Assembly: GCF_001417735.1 (NCBI RefSeq)
Contig: NZ_BBUZ01000029.1
Coordinates: forward strand, 186,001 to 250,000
Source: Streptomyces sp. NBRC 110028
GTDB lineage: Bacteria > Actinomycetota > Actinomycetes > Streptomycetales > Streptomycetaceae
DNA length: 64,000 nt
Reading direction: 5' to 3'
Part shown: piece by piece, positions 33,033 through 41,750 of the stretch
Layout of the letters: each line of letters starts with the position of its first letter
How positions within the stretch are numbered: position 1 is the stretch's first letter
The notes under the pieces: model-generated
Told to the model about the DNA's origin: nothing
The model's input: the letters and a program-made list of their open reading frames with translations, nothing else
The model's database searches: none
Translations under genes and position numbers: made by a program

Positions 33033-34727
33033 ATGGCAACCGCAACCGGTAGTGGGCTCGTCGTGCGCACACTGCAGCGTGCCGGAGTCAACGTGGCCTT
33101 CGGCCTGAACGGAGCACACGTCGACGGCATTTTCCAGGATGCCGTGGATGCCAAGATGCGGATCGTCGACGTGCGGCACGAGATGAACGCCGGCCACGCG
33201 GCCGAGGGCTACGCACGGGTCACCGGTGACCTGGGGGTCGCCGTCGTCACAGCCGGTGGCGGCTTCACCAATGTCCTGACCTCGGTCGCCAACGCCCATC
33301 TGGACCGCACTCCCGTCCTCTACATCGCGGGCTCCGGTCCTCTCGAGACGGACCAGATCAACGACCAGCAGGCCGGCTTCGACCAGGTCGCCATGGCCAC
33401 CCCGGTGACCAAGTTCGCGCATCGCGTCACCCGTGCCGAGCTGATCCCCCGCCTGGTCGCTCAGGCGATCCGCACCGCGCAGTCGGAGCCCAAGGGCCCG
33501 GTGCTCCTGGACATTCCCTGGGACGTCCTGCGCCAGTCGGTCCACGTCGACGAGGTCGAGGACTACCGCCTCGAGATCGACGGCACCGGCATCGCCCCCG
33601 CCGGTGGCGTCGACCGGATCATCGAGGCACTCGGCGCCGCCCGTCGGCCGATCGCGCTGGTCGGCAAGTCTTTCGTCACCGCTGAGGCACGCGCGCAGTT
33701 GCACGAGTTCGCCGCCCGTGCCGGGGTGCCCCTCTTCTCCGACTGGGAGGGCCTCGGGGCGATCGTCGGCTCCGAACAGCACGTCGGTCTCCTCCAGACC
33801 CTGGCCACCGTCCCCGAGGACGAGCGGCCCGACCTGGTCCTGATGCTAGGGCTGCGCTTCGGACTGGCCACCCAGTTCGGCACGGGCCGGCTGCTCCCGA
33901 AGAGCTCGCGGATCTTCCAGATCGACCCCGACGGCCGTGAGCTCGGCCGTCTCCAGGACGTCGAGCTCGGCATCCAGGCCGACCCGGTCGGCACGATCGG
34001 CCTGCTGAACGAGCGCCTGGGCGACAGCCCCACCCCCTCAGGGCGCGACGACTGGTTGGGGACCCTGCGAGACGTCTCGTCCGCCCGGCGGTCCGCGCTG
34101 GCCGCCGAAACCGAGAACCACGAGGGCGGCATCCACCCGTACCTCGCGGTCCGCCGGATCGCCGAGAGCGTCCCCGACCAGGCCACCGTGGTGGTCGACG
34201 GCGCTCTGACCGAGCTGTGGCTCTCCGAGACGATCGCGCTCGCGCCTGTGGCCCACTACCTCGGACATGGCTACCTCAGTTCGATGGGCAGCAACTTCGG
34301 CGTGGCTCTGGGAGCGCAGTACGCGGCCCCCGACAAGGCGACGATCCTCGTCACCGGCGACGGCGCCGTCGGCTACAGCCTCGCCGAATTCGACTCCCTC
34401 GTCCGCGCGGGGCTGCCGGTCATCGCGATCGTCCTCAACAACCGAGCCTGGGGCGCCACCCTGCACACCCAGCAGTTCATCTTCGGACAAGACCGCGTCA
34501 CCAACAACCGCCTGGAGAACGGCTCCTACAGCAGTGTGGCACGAGCGCTCGGCGCGGACGGCGTCGACGTCACGGAGCTGGACCAGCTTCGTCCGGCGAT
34601 CGAGGCCGCCCTCGCCGCCCGTCGGCCGACCTGCATCGATGTGCGGGTGAGCCTCGCGCCCGTTCCGCCGGAGGAGCGCGTCCTGAACGGCGGAGCTCCC
34701 TTCGGCGGCGTCGAGGTCGACGCATGA
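33033..34727 (+). CDS. Benzaldehyde-lyase-like thiamine-diphosphate enzyme
   Basis: A 564-residue ThDP enzyme. Reading it beside Pseudomonas fluorescens benzaldehyde lyase from memory, the N-terminus keeps the same numbering: GLVVRTLQRAGV, Ala28-His29 in FGLNGAHVD and the ThDP-activating Glu50 in VRHEMNAGHAAEG. The segments VTAGGGFTNVLTSVANAHLDRTPVLYIAGSG, QQAGFDQVAMATPVTKFAHR, GDGAVGYSLAEFDSLVRAG (ThDP motif) and NNRAWGATLHTQQ follow. This supports cleavage or formation of aromatic 2-hydroxy ketones (benzoins) rather than acetolactate synthesis. ATG 33033 follows GAGAGG. The product overlaps the downstream SDR region by ATGA. Confidence 0.88.
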   Translation: MATATGSGLVVRTLQRAGVNVAFGLNGAHVDGIFQDAVDAKMRIVDVRHEMNAGHAAEGYARVTGDLGVAVVTAGGGFTNVLTSVANAHLDRTPVLYIAGSGPLETDQINDQQAGFDQVAMATPVTKFAHRVTRAELIPRLVAQAIRTAQSEPKGPVLLDIPWDVLRQSVHVDEVEDYRLEIDGTGIAPAGGVDRIIEALGAARRPIALVGKSFVTAEARAQLHEFAARAGVPLFSDWEGLGAIVGSEQHVGLLQTLATVPEDERPDLVLMLGLRFGLATQFGTGRLLPKSSRIFQIDPDGRELGRLQDVELGIQADPVGTIGLLNERLGDSPTPSGRDDWLGTLRDVSSARRSALAAETENHEGGIHPYLAVRRIAESVPDQATVVVDGALTELWLSETIALAPVAHYLGHGYLSSMGSNFGVALGAQYAAPDKATILVTGDGAVGYSLAEFDSLVRAGLPVIAIVLNNRAWGATLHTQQFIFGQDRVTNNRLENGSYSSVARALGADGVDVTELDQLRPAIEAALAARRPTCIDVRVSLAPVPPEERVLNGGAPFGGVEVDA

Positions 34728-34759
34728 GCCACCACTCCGGAACGACCATGAGGAGCACC

Positions 34760-35578
34760 ATGAACGACACGACTGACGCGGGAGGTCGCGACCAGGCCGT
34801 CGCGGACCGGCGTCAGCGCTTCCTCGGGAAGACGTGCCTGGTCACAGGCGGCAGCCGAGGACTGGGCCTGGCCGCCGCACGGGCATTCGCGCGCGAGGGC
34901 GCTCGCGTGGTCATCCTCGCGCGGGACTCGGACCGGCTGAAGACCGCGAGCGGACTGATCGGCGACGGCACGATCACCGTTGAAGCCGACCTCTCCTCGT
35001 CGGCCGGTATCAAGGCCGCGGTCACCGAGGTCGCGGAACGCGTCGACAACCTTGATGCTGCCTTCCTCAACGCGGGGCAGGCGGGCATCAAGCGTCTCGA
35101 CGACATGGACGAAGCCACGTGGGACATGGTGTTCGACACCAACGTCAAGGGCTCGTTCTTCCTCATGCAGGGTCTCAGACCTCTGCTCGCACCCGGCGGG
35201 GCCGTCGTCTTCTGCGGCTCGGCCGCCGGTCGAAGGGCCAGTGCGGGGACAGCCGCTTACGGAACCAGCAAGGCCGCACTCGAGCACCTGACACGCATTC
35301 TCGCCGCCGAGGTCATCGGCGAGGGAATCCGGGTCAACATCGTCATTCCGGCTGGCATGAACACCGACATCTCCGCACACACGCCGGGCGTGCCGCCCGG
35401 AGAAGCGGACGCCTTCCGGGAGCGGATCAGGCTCAGCACTCCGATGCTCCGAGAAGGAGAACCGGATGAGCTCGCCGACGCCGTGCTCTTCCTGTCCTCA
35501 TCCGAAGCCAGCTACGTCACAGGTGCGGCCCTGCCGGTGGACGGCGGCCTCACCGGCTTCATCCGCCCGGCGGTATAG
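34760..35578 (+). CDS. Short-chain dehydrogenase/reductase next to the benzaldehyde-lyase gene
   Basis: A 272-residue SDR with TGGSRGLG (NAD(P) site), NAG in AAFLNAG, catalytic Ser in FCGSAAG and YxxxK in YGTSKAALE. ATG 34760 is preferred because GAGGAG stands 4 bases upstream; ATG 34724, which overlaps the previous stop, lacks one. Tight linkage to the ThDP gene suggests it oxidises or reduces an aromatic alcohol, ketone or 2-hydroxy ketone that is its substrate or product. It ends 59 bases before the VOC gene. Confidence 0.9.
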   Translation: MNDTTDAGGRDQAVADRRQRFLGKTCLVTGGSRGLGLAAARAFAREGARVVILARDSDRLKTASGLIGDGTITVEADLSSSAGIKAAVTEVAERVDNLDAAFLNAGQAGIKRLDDMDEATWDMVFDTNVKGSFFLMQGLRPLLAPGGAVVFCGSAAGRRASAGTAAYGTSKAALEHLTRILAAEVIGEGIRVNIVIPAGMNTDISAHTPGVPPGEADAFRERIRLSTPMLREGEPDELADAVLFLSSSEASYVTGAALPVDGGLTGFIRPAV

Positions 35579-35637
35579 CGGCGTCGACCACTGTCGACCA
35601 CCAGTCGCGCCACAGGACCCGAGTGAGGACAGTCACC

Positions 35638-36186
35638 ATGGAGTTTCCCTTCGGCCAGCCGACGGGCGCCATCATTCAGGTCGCGTACGCGGTCCCCGAT
35701 CTCAGCGCCGGGATGCGCTGGTGGATCGACGAACTCGGCGTCGGCCCATGGTTCGTGAACGAGAGGCTCGGCGGTGAGGGCTCCACCTACCGTGGTCAGC
35801 CGGGGAAGGCAGAGTTCTCCATAGCCCTCGCCTTCTCCGGGCACATGATGGTCGAGGTCGTCCAGACCCTCGACGACGAGCCTTCCATCTACAAGGACGC
35901 CTACGAACGCCATGGCTACGGCTTCCATCACGTCGCCAAGGCCGTGCCGAACCTCAAGGAAGAGGTCGAACGCCGTACGGCGACGGGAGCGTCGGTGCAT
36001 TTCCACGATCTGGCCCCAGGGGGCAGCGTCTTCTTCCTTGACGGCGGTGAAGGCGCCCCGGGAATGATCGAGCTCGTCCAGGACAGCGAGACCACACGAG
36101 CGATCTTCACATCCGCCTGGCGGGCATCAGTCGATTGGGATGGATCGCGACCTGTGCGCGATTTTGCGGAGCTGCTGCCAGCCTGA
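35638..36186 (+). CDS. VOC-superfamily (glyoxalase-fold) protein
   Basis: A 182-residue VOC protein. The first beta-alpha-beta-beta-beta module starts IIQVAYAVPDLSAGMRWWIDELGVGPWF, and the second starts YGFHHVAKAVPNLKEEVERR, with a C-terminal FFLDGGEGAPGMIELVQ. Conserved His and Glu (FHHVA, MIELVQ) could hold a metal. Family members include dioxygenases, epimerases and isomerases; this one resembles VOC proteins often beside aromatic or flavonoid genes. Start ATG 35638 is 9 bases past GAGGA. It is the last gene of the block starting at 33.0 kb. Confidence 0.83.
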   Translation: MEFPFGQPTGAIIQVAYAVPDLSAGMRWWIDELGVGPWFVNERLGGEGSTYRGQPGKAEFSIALAFSGHMMVEVVQTLDDEPSIYKDAYERHGYGFHHVAKAVPNLKEEVERRTATGASVHFHDLAPGGSVFFLDGGEGAPGMIELVQDSETTRAIFTSAWRASVDWDGSRPVRDFAELLPA

Positions 36187-36247
36187 CCAATGGGGTCAGG
36201 TGGACGGCCGCCATGCCCTGTGACAGGTCGTCCCGCCCGGCAGGGCG

Positions 36248-36814
36248 CTACGCCTGGCTCTCGGCCGTTGCCGACAAGACCTGTACCGCTTGGACGACAT
36301 CCGTTCGGAGGTCGTCGAGGCTGTGGCCGGGGCCGAGAACCATCCGCCGCAGCTGCGGCATGGCGATGCTCCAGCCGGCCAGGGCGAGGGTGAAGAACAC
36401 GCGAGCGCGGGCGTCGCCACCCCGGCCGCCCGACACCGCGGCGTCGATCTTGTCCTGATAGTGGGCGGTCCGGGCCTCCTCCGCCGGGACCGGCTGGTCG
36501 CCGATCTCGAGGGCCTCCCACATGACCAGCCGCAGGGCCTCGGGGCGGGCGCGGTGATAGTCGAAGAGACGCTCGGCGTAGGCGGGGAGGTCGTCGCTGG
36601 GTGGTACGGCGTCGGCGAGTTCGGCCAGGGCGCGTTCCAAGACGACGGCGAAGAGCTTGTTCTTGTCGCCGAAGTAGTCGTAGATGGCCCGCTTGTTGGC
36701 CTTGGCCTCGGTGGCGATGCGGTCCACCCGCGCACCGGAGACACCGTGCGCGGCGAACTCCGCTGTCGCCGCCGCGAGGATGCGTGCCTTGGTCGCCGTG
36801 GAGTCGTACGCCAT
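36248..36814 (-). CDS. TetR-family repressor, probably of the adjacent MFS exporter
   Basis: A 188-residue TetR protein: HTH over about residues 5-55 (KARILAAATAEFAAHGVSGARVDRIATEAKANKRAIYDYFGDKNKLFAVV) and a variable C-terminal ligand domain. ATG 36814 is preferred; ATG 36823 adds three residues and touches the operator region. It is divergent from the MFS gene across the perfect palindrome at 36827-36842. Confidence 0.9.
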   Translation of the reverse strand: MAYDSTATKARILAAATAEFAAHGVSGARVDRIATEAKANKRAIYDYFGDKNKLFAVVLERALAELADAVPPSDDLPAYAERLFDYHRARPEALRLVMWEALEIGDQPVPAEEARTAHYQDKIDAAVSGGRGGDARARVFFTLALAGWSIAMPQLRRMVLGPGHSLDDLRTDVVQAVQVLSATAESQA

Positions 36815-36826
36815 GCATCCCATCGT

Positions 36827-36842
36827 AACGAACCGGTTCGTT
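36827..36842. promoter_or_regulatory. TetR operator AACGAACCGGTTCGTT
   Basis: A perfect 16-bp palindrome 13 bases upstream of the TetR start codon, typical of the AACGAAC-type boxes of TetR regulators of efflux genes. A related half-site (GTTCGTTCGGTT, around 36888-36899) follows in front of the MFS gene, suggesting co-ordinate repression of both. Confidence 0.75.
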
Positions 36843-36910
36843 TGACGAAGGGAAGGTGGTCGTGCCAGCTTACATGTGAACCATCCAGTTCGTTCGGTTG
36901 GAGATGGGTG

Positions 36911-38161
36911 ATGTCCCGAAACGATCCTCCGCTCGCCCCCGCGTCGACGGGCATAGGTCGCAGGCTGCCGCTTCTCATGGCGCTGGCCTGCGGCGTCAGC
37001 GTCGCGAACGTCTACTTCCCGCAGGCCCTCACCCCGCTCATCGGCGGCGGGTTCGACATCGCTCCGGCCACGGCGACGGTCGTGGCGACGGTGACACAGC
37101 TCGGTTATGCGGCTGGGCTCTTCCTGCTGGTCCCGCTCGGCGACCGCCTGCCGCGCCGTCCGCTGATCATCGGGCTGCTGGCCGTGACCGGTCTCGCGCT
37201 CCTGGCCGCCGGTCTCGCCCCGGCGTCCGGTCTGCTGCTCGCGGCCGGCAGTGTGGTGGGCGTGGCGACCGTGGTCCCGCAGCTCCTGCTGCCCATGGCC
37301 GCCGGGCTGGTCGAGCCGGACCGTCGCGGCAGTGTGATCGGCACCCTGCAAGCCGGACTGATCGGAGGCATTCTGCTGGCCCGCACCTTCGGTGGCGTCC
37401 TGGGCGAGCACCTGGGCTGGCGCATGCCGTACCTGATCGCGGCCGCTCTGACCGTCCTGCTCGCTGTGGTCCTCGGTCTTGCCCTGCCCGGTACCGCCCC
37501 GGCCGTGCAGGATCGCTACCCGACGCTGCTGGCCGACACCCTGCGACTGCTTCGCGACGAGCGGCAGCTGCGGCGTTCCGTGTTCTTCCAGGTCACCCTC
37601 TTCAGCGGATTCAGCGCGGCCTGGACGGCACTGGCCCTGTTGATCACCGGCCCCCGGTACGACATGGGCACCCAGGCCGTGGGCCTACTGGCCCTGATCG
37701 GCGCGGGCAGCGTGTTCTGCGCGCCCGCGGCCGGGCGCTGGGTCGACCGGCTCGGCGCCGACCGGGTGAACCTGTGGTGCATCCTGGCCGCCCTCGCGGC
37801 CGCGGCCGTGCTCACCGCGGGCCTGTTGGGCGGGGCGCCGGGGGCCGTGGGACTGGCCATCGGGCTTCTGCTGCTCGACGTGGCGGTCCAGTGCGGACAG
37901 GTCGCCAACCAGGCCCGCATCTTCGCCCTCCGGCCCGAGGCCAGCAGCCGTCTCAACACCGGCTACATGACCTGCGCATTCCTCGGCGGCAGCGCCGGGT
38001 CGTGGCTCGGTACCCGCGCCTACGCCGCACTGGGCTGGGGCGCCGTGTGCGCACTGATCGCTCTGACCGGGCTCGTCGCGCTCGCCGTGTACGCGGGCGG
38101 TCGGCCGGGACGCTACGGCGACCAAGGCGGCCGGACCCAGCCGGTTGCCGCCTCTTGCTGA
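36911..38161 (+). CDS. MFS transporter (drug/metabolite efflux type)
   Basis: A 416-residue MFS protein with about 12 hydrophobic helices. The loop 2-3 signature is present as PLGDRLPRRPL. Segments YFPQALTPLIGGGFDIAPATATVVATVTQLGYAAG and CAFLGGSAGSWLGTRAYA are typical of the NepI/YbcL-type arabinose or nucleoside efflux group. ATG 36911 follows GGAGATGG. Its divergent TetR gene and palindromic operator suggest induction by its substrate. Confidence 0.88.
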   Translation: MSRNDPPLAPASTGIGRRLPLLMALACGVSVANVYFPQALTPLIGGGFDIAPATATVVATVTQLGYAAGLFLLVPLGDRLPRRPLIIGLLAVTGLALLAAGLAPASGLLLAAGSVVGVATVVPQLLLPMAAGLVEPDRRGSVIGTLQAGLIGGILLARTFGGVLGEHLGWRMPYLIAAALTVLLAVVLGLALPGTAPAVQDRYPTLLADTLRLLRDERQLRRSVFFQVTLFSGFSAAWTALALLITGPRYDMGTQAVGLLALIGAGSVFCAPAAGRWVDRLGADRVNLWCILAALAAAAVLTAGLLGGAPGAVGLAIGLLLLDVAVQCGQVANQARIFALRPEASSRLNTGYMTCAFLGGSAGSWLGTRAYAALGWGAVCALIALTGLVALAVYAGGRPGRYGDQGGRTQPVAASC

Positions 38162-38543
38162 GCCCCACCTGGGAGCCCGGCCTGTCGGCTGCCGACCTCA
38201 CGGTCGGCGCCACCCCCTTCGAGTCGGCCATCGCCACCTCGTTCGGCGCGGTCGGGCAGCAACTGGCGCGACTGGGCCGAACGCAGCTCGTGCCGAACGC
38301 TACCGCGAAGTGCAGCTGGAGGCGCTCACGCGTCGCCTCGCGGAGACGGGCGTCGAGCTGCGGCCCGAGGTGTCCCCGGCCGTGTCGCTCATGCTCACCA
38401 ACGCCCTCGGCCGGATCATCATGATGGAGAAGGCGACGGGCATGACGGAAGCCCAAGCGTTCGTGGAACAGTTTCTTCAACGCTACGAGAGCGCCGTCGC
38501 GGAACCTGAGGGTGCGCGGCGTGCGAATTCCGATCAGTGGTAG
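38162..38543 (+). pseudogene. Remnant of a TetR-family gene (C-terminal ligand domain only, frame broken)
   Basis: From about 38265 to 38543 a frame reads AARAERYREVQLEALTRRL, then PEVSPAVSLMLTNALGRIIM and MTEAQAFVEQFLQRYESA. This is typical of the last third of a TetR regulator, but there is no HTH and no start. Between the MFS stop and 38265 a different frame shows GATPFESAIATSFGAVGQQL, so a frameshift is likely. It may be the decayed former partner of the neighbouring MFS gene. Confidence 0.6.
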
Positions 38544-38580
38544 ATCTTTGGTTCGCTTCGTCGAGGAGGGTAAGCGCACC

Positions 38581-39195
38581 GTGGATCAGGCAAAGGCACG
38601 TGGACCGTATGCCAAAACAGCGGCCCGCAGGACGGAGATCGTACGGGCTGCCCGCGACAGCTTCGCCGAGCACGGTTACGCCAAGGCATCCCTGCGCGAC
38701 ATCGCCGAACGGGCCGGCATCACCCACGCCGGGCTGCTGCACCACTTCCGCAACAAGGACGAACTCCTCGCCGAGGTGCTCGCCGACCGCGACTCCGAGG
38801 AGTGGCGGCAGGGTCTGGACGAGGTCGAAAGCCCCGACCAGTTCGGGCCCTACCTCGCTGGGCTCATCCGCCACCACCAGAAGGCCCCCGAGCTGATGCG
38901 GCTGTGGATCGAGCTCGCGGCGGCCGCCTCACGACCCGATCATCCCGCGCACACCTACTTCGTCGAGCGCTACGAACGCAGCCGCGCACAGTTCGTCGAC
39001 GGATTTCCCGACGAGTCGACCCGCGACAGGCTCCGCGAGGGCGTCAGCCCCGAGAGCGCTGCGGTCCTCTTCCAGGCTGTGCTCAATGGGCTCCAGTTGC
39101 AGTGGGTCCTCGATCAGGGCCTCGACATCGTGGGGCCGGTCACCGACTTCGTACGGCTGCTGTTCGACCGGGGCGACACCGCAGACGCCGGCTGA
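38581..39195 (+). CDS. TetR-family regulator upstream of the glycosidase cluster
   Basis: A 204-residue TetR protein with HTH in RRTEIVRAARDSFAEHGYAKASLRDIAERAGITHAGLLHHFRNKDELL. The C-terminal domain is helical (SRPDHPAHTYFVERYERSRAQF). GTG 38581 follows GAGGAGGG; an in-frame GTG at 38512 would overlap the remnant gene. It precedes the glycosidase block on the same strand, with a 444-base gap, and is a candidate regulator of it. Confidence 0.85.
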   Translation: MDQAKARGPYAKTAARRTEIVRAARDSFAEHGYAKASLRDIAERAGITHAGLLHHFRNKDELLAEVLADRDSEEWRQGLDEVESPDQFGPYLAGLIRHHQKAPELMRLWIELAAAASRPDHPAHTYFVERYERSRAQFVDGFPDESTRDRLREGVSPESAAVLFQAVLNGLQLQWVLDQGLDIVGPVTDFVRLLFDRGDTADAG

Positions 39196-39639
39196 ACGGC
39201 GCGGGCGTCCGGTCGGGCGTCCACGGAGATCACGCGGCCATGAACGATCCCGGCCACGGCCGGGGAGCAGTCAACCCGTGCCTACTTTCATGCGCACGAT
39301 GTCGCCCAACACCGCGGCCCGCTGGGCCACGGCTCCCATCTGCGGTACCCGCCTCCTCCCTGACCCGGTCTGTGCGCCCTGACGAAGGGGCAGAAACCTG
39401 TCCGCGCGGGTAACGCTCAGGTCACGAAACCGCCGTCCGGGCTTCCCTCCCTCGCCATCGCGGTTTACGTTCCAGCGAAAACCAACCACATGGTAAGAGT
39501 TGGTGCTTCGGGTGCAGCCACTTCCCGTCCCCCGTCCAGCGCCCGCACTCCCGGCCACCCGCGGGGGCACGCGGAAACACCCCGGCGGCCCGAGCCCTGC
39601 TGGGACCGTCACCCTCGGCACTCAGGAAGGCAGTCGACG
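39196..39639. other. Intergenic region upstream of the GH1 gene, with a possible operator
   Basis: No coding frame is supported. Near 39466-39504 is a lower-GC patch containing the inverted pair ACCAAC-N12-GTTGGT (39481-39504), the only clear dyad in the gap and a candidate binding site for the nearby TetR or an unlinked regulator. The GH1 promoter should lie here. Confidence 0.4.
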
Positions 39640-40842
39640 ATGACCGAACTCGCTCCCGGATTCCTCTGGGGCGCATCTACGGCACCGCACCAGATCGAAG
39701 GCAACAACCTGGGCAGCGACTTCTGGGCGAACGAGGGACGCATCCCCGGCATGGAGCGCAGCGGCGACGCCTGCGACAGCTACCACCGCTACCGCGAGGA
39801 CATGCGGTTGCTCGCGGACGCCGGGCTGGGCGCCTACCGCTTCGGCGTCGAATGGGCCCGCGTCGAGCCCGTGCCCGGGCTTATCTCCCGCGCCGAACTC
39901 GCCCACTACCGGCGCATGATCGAAACGGCCTTCGAGCTCGGCCTGACCCCGGTCGTGACCCTGCACCACTTCACCAGCCCTCTCTGGTTCGCCCAGGAGG
40001 GCAGCTGGATCGGTGAACGCGCGGTCGACCGTTTCCGGACCTACGTCGAGACGGTCGCGCCGATCCTCGACGGCGTCGAATGGGTCGTGACCATGAACGA
40101 ACCGAACATGCTGGCCATCATGGTCGGCATGGCGCGGGCCCTGCAGACCCCGCAGGCCGAAGGGGAGTGGCAGAGCCCCACCCTCGACAATGAGGGCTCT
40201 CGCCCGCCGCTCCCGGCCCCCGACGCGGCCATCGGCGAGCGGCTTGTCGAGGTGCACCACGCCGCGCGGACGGTGCTGCGCGAGCGCACCGGTGCCAAGG
40301 TCGGCTGGACGGTCGCCAACCGCGCCTTCGTGGCCCGTCCCGGCGCGGAGGAGAAGAAGCGGGAACTGGAGCGCACCTGGGAGGACCTCTACCTGGACGG
40401 AGCGCGCGGCGACGACTTCGTGGGCGTGCAGTCGTACTCCAGCCAGTGGGTCGGCCAGGACGGTATCGAGCCCTACCCGCCGCACCCGGACAACACGCTC
40501 GTGGGGACCGCCTACCGGCCCGACGCCCTGGGCATCGCGGTGCGCCACACCGCCGAGATCACCGGAGGCCTGCCGATCCTGGTCACCGAGAACGGCATCG
40601 CCACCGGCGACGACACCCGCCGTATCGCCTACACCGGCGAGGCCCTGGAGCACCTCGGCAAGGCGATCGCCGACGGGGTGGACGTACGCGGCTATCTGCA
40701 CTGGAGCCTGCTCGACAACTACGAGTGGGGCCACTGGGCGCCGACGTTCGGCCTGGTCGAGGTCGACCGCGAGACGTTCGAGCGTCGCCCCAAGCCCTCT
40801 CTCGCGTGGCTGGGCGAGACCGCACGCCGCGGCCGGATCTGA
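39640..40842 (+). CDS. GH1 family beta-glucosidase
   Basis: A 400-residue glycoside hydrolase family 1 enzyme, cytoplasmic (no signal peptide). It starts MTELAPGFLWGASTAPHQIEG, the usual N-terminus of GH1. The general acid/base is Glu154 in TMNEPN and the nucleophile Glu317 in VTENGI. ATG 39640 follows AGGAAGG. The length is slightly below the usual 440-480 residues but the barrel motifs are complete. Members cleave beta-glucosides, often aryl glucosides from plants. It is the first gene of a block with an SDR, a GH2 glucuronidase, an MFS transporter and a GH78 rhamnosidase. Confidence 0.92.
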   Translation: MTELAPGFLWGASTAPHQIEGNNLGSDFWANEGRIPGMERSGDACDSYHRYREDMRLLADAGLGAYRFGVEWARVEPVPGLISRAELAHYRRMIETAFELGLTPVVTLHHFTSPLWFAQEGSWIGERAVDRFRTYVETVAPILDGVEWVVTMNEPNMLAIMVGMARALQTPQAEGEWQSPTLDNEGSRPPLPAPDAAIGERLVEVHHAARTVLRERTGAKVGWTVANRAFVARPGAEEKKRELERTWEDLYLDGARGDDFVGVQSYSSQWVGQDGIEPYPPHPDNTLVGTAYRPDALGIAVRHTAEITGGLPILVTENGIATGDDTRRIAYTGEALEHLGKAIADGVDVRGYLHWSLLDNYEWGHWAPTFGLVEVDRETFERRPKPSLAWLGETARRGRI

Positions 40843-40866
40843 CCATGCTCACACGGAGGACACACC

Positions 40867-41699
40867 GTGCAGGTTTGCGTACCCGATGTCTCGTCGAAGT
40901 CCCTGGCCGAACTCGTCTCGCTGTCCGGGCGGCGCGCCGTCGTGACCGGCGCGGGCCGGGGGCTGGGCCGGGCCGTCGCCGAGCGGTTGGCCGAAGCGGG
41001 AGCGGACGTAGTCGTCGCGGACGTCCAGGATGAACTCGCCGGCATTGTGGCCGGGGGGGGGGGGGGGGGCTCAACTCCCGGGGGCAGGGCCGTGCCCTGG
41101 CCGCCCACCTGGACGTCACCGACCCTGACAGCGTCGTGGCTGCTGCCGACCTCGCGGTCCGGGAGCTCGGCGGGATCGACATCTGGGTGAACAACGCCGG
41201 GGTCTTCCCCAGCGTTTCCGCCCTGGAGATGTCCGACAAGGCCTTCGACGAGGTGTTCGCGGTCAACACCCGCGGGGTCTTCCTCGGCTCCCGGGAGGCC
41301 GCGCGCCGGATGAGCGAGGCCGAGCGCGGGGGCGTCATCGTCAACGTCGTCTCCACGGCCGGGTTCCGCGGGACGGCCCCCGGCCTCGCCGCCTACGTCG
41401 GCTCCAAGCGCGCGGCACGCGGTCTCACGCGGCAACTCGCCCTGGAGTTCGCGCCGTTCGGCATCCGCGTGCTGGGCGTCGCGCCGACGTTCGTACCGAC
41501 CGAGGGGAACACGGCGGCGGCCGCCGCTGCCAGGGTGCCCCTGGACTCCGAGGCGATCCAGTCCGTGATGCGGCCGGGCCCCCTCGGCCGGCTCGGCGTG
41601 CCGGACGACATCGCCCGCGTGGTGCTGTTCTGCGCCAGCGACCTCTCGGCCTTCATGACGGGCAGCACGCTCCTCGCCGACGCCGGTGAGACGACGTAA
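40867..41699 (+). pseudogene. SDR-family oxidoreductase interrupted by a frameshift at a G17 tract
   Basis: From GTG 40867 (GGAGG 6 bases upstream) the SDR N-terminus is read: VVTGAGRGLGRAVAERLAEAGADVVVADVQDELAG. At 41053-41069 lies a run of 17 G. Downstream, the correct continuation (LNSRGQGRALAAHLDVTDPD, then GIDIWVNNAGV, the YVGSKRA catalytic motif and the C-terminus at 41699) is in a different frame. A run of 15 or 18 G would join both halves into a normal SDR of about 277 residues. This is either a phase-variable tract, a recent slippage mutation, or a sequencing/assembly error. It would otherwise be a sugar or aromatic alcohol dehydrogenase in the glycosidase operon. Confidence 0.8.
41053..41069 (+). 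repeat. Homopolymer run of 17 G inside an SDR gene
   Basis: Seventeen consecutive G bases between codons of the SDR gene. The run encodes Gly codons in the first frame and breaks the reading frame; its length modulo 3 decides whether the gene is read through. Confidence 0.95.
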
Positions 41700-41750
41700 C
41701 CGCACATCGCCCGACCAACTCGACCGCCCCGAGCACCCGGTAGGAATTCC

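Noticed and set aside
34217..34759. The long frame leading into the SDR gene at 34.7 kb as one fused protein
   Set aside because: Upstream of 34724 this frame is a shadow of the ThDP gene; the SDR starts at 34760 with its own ribosome site.
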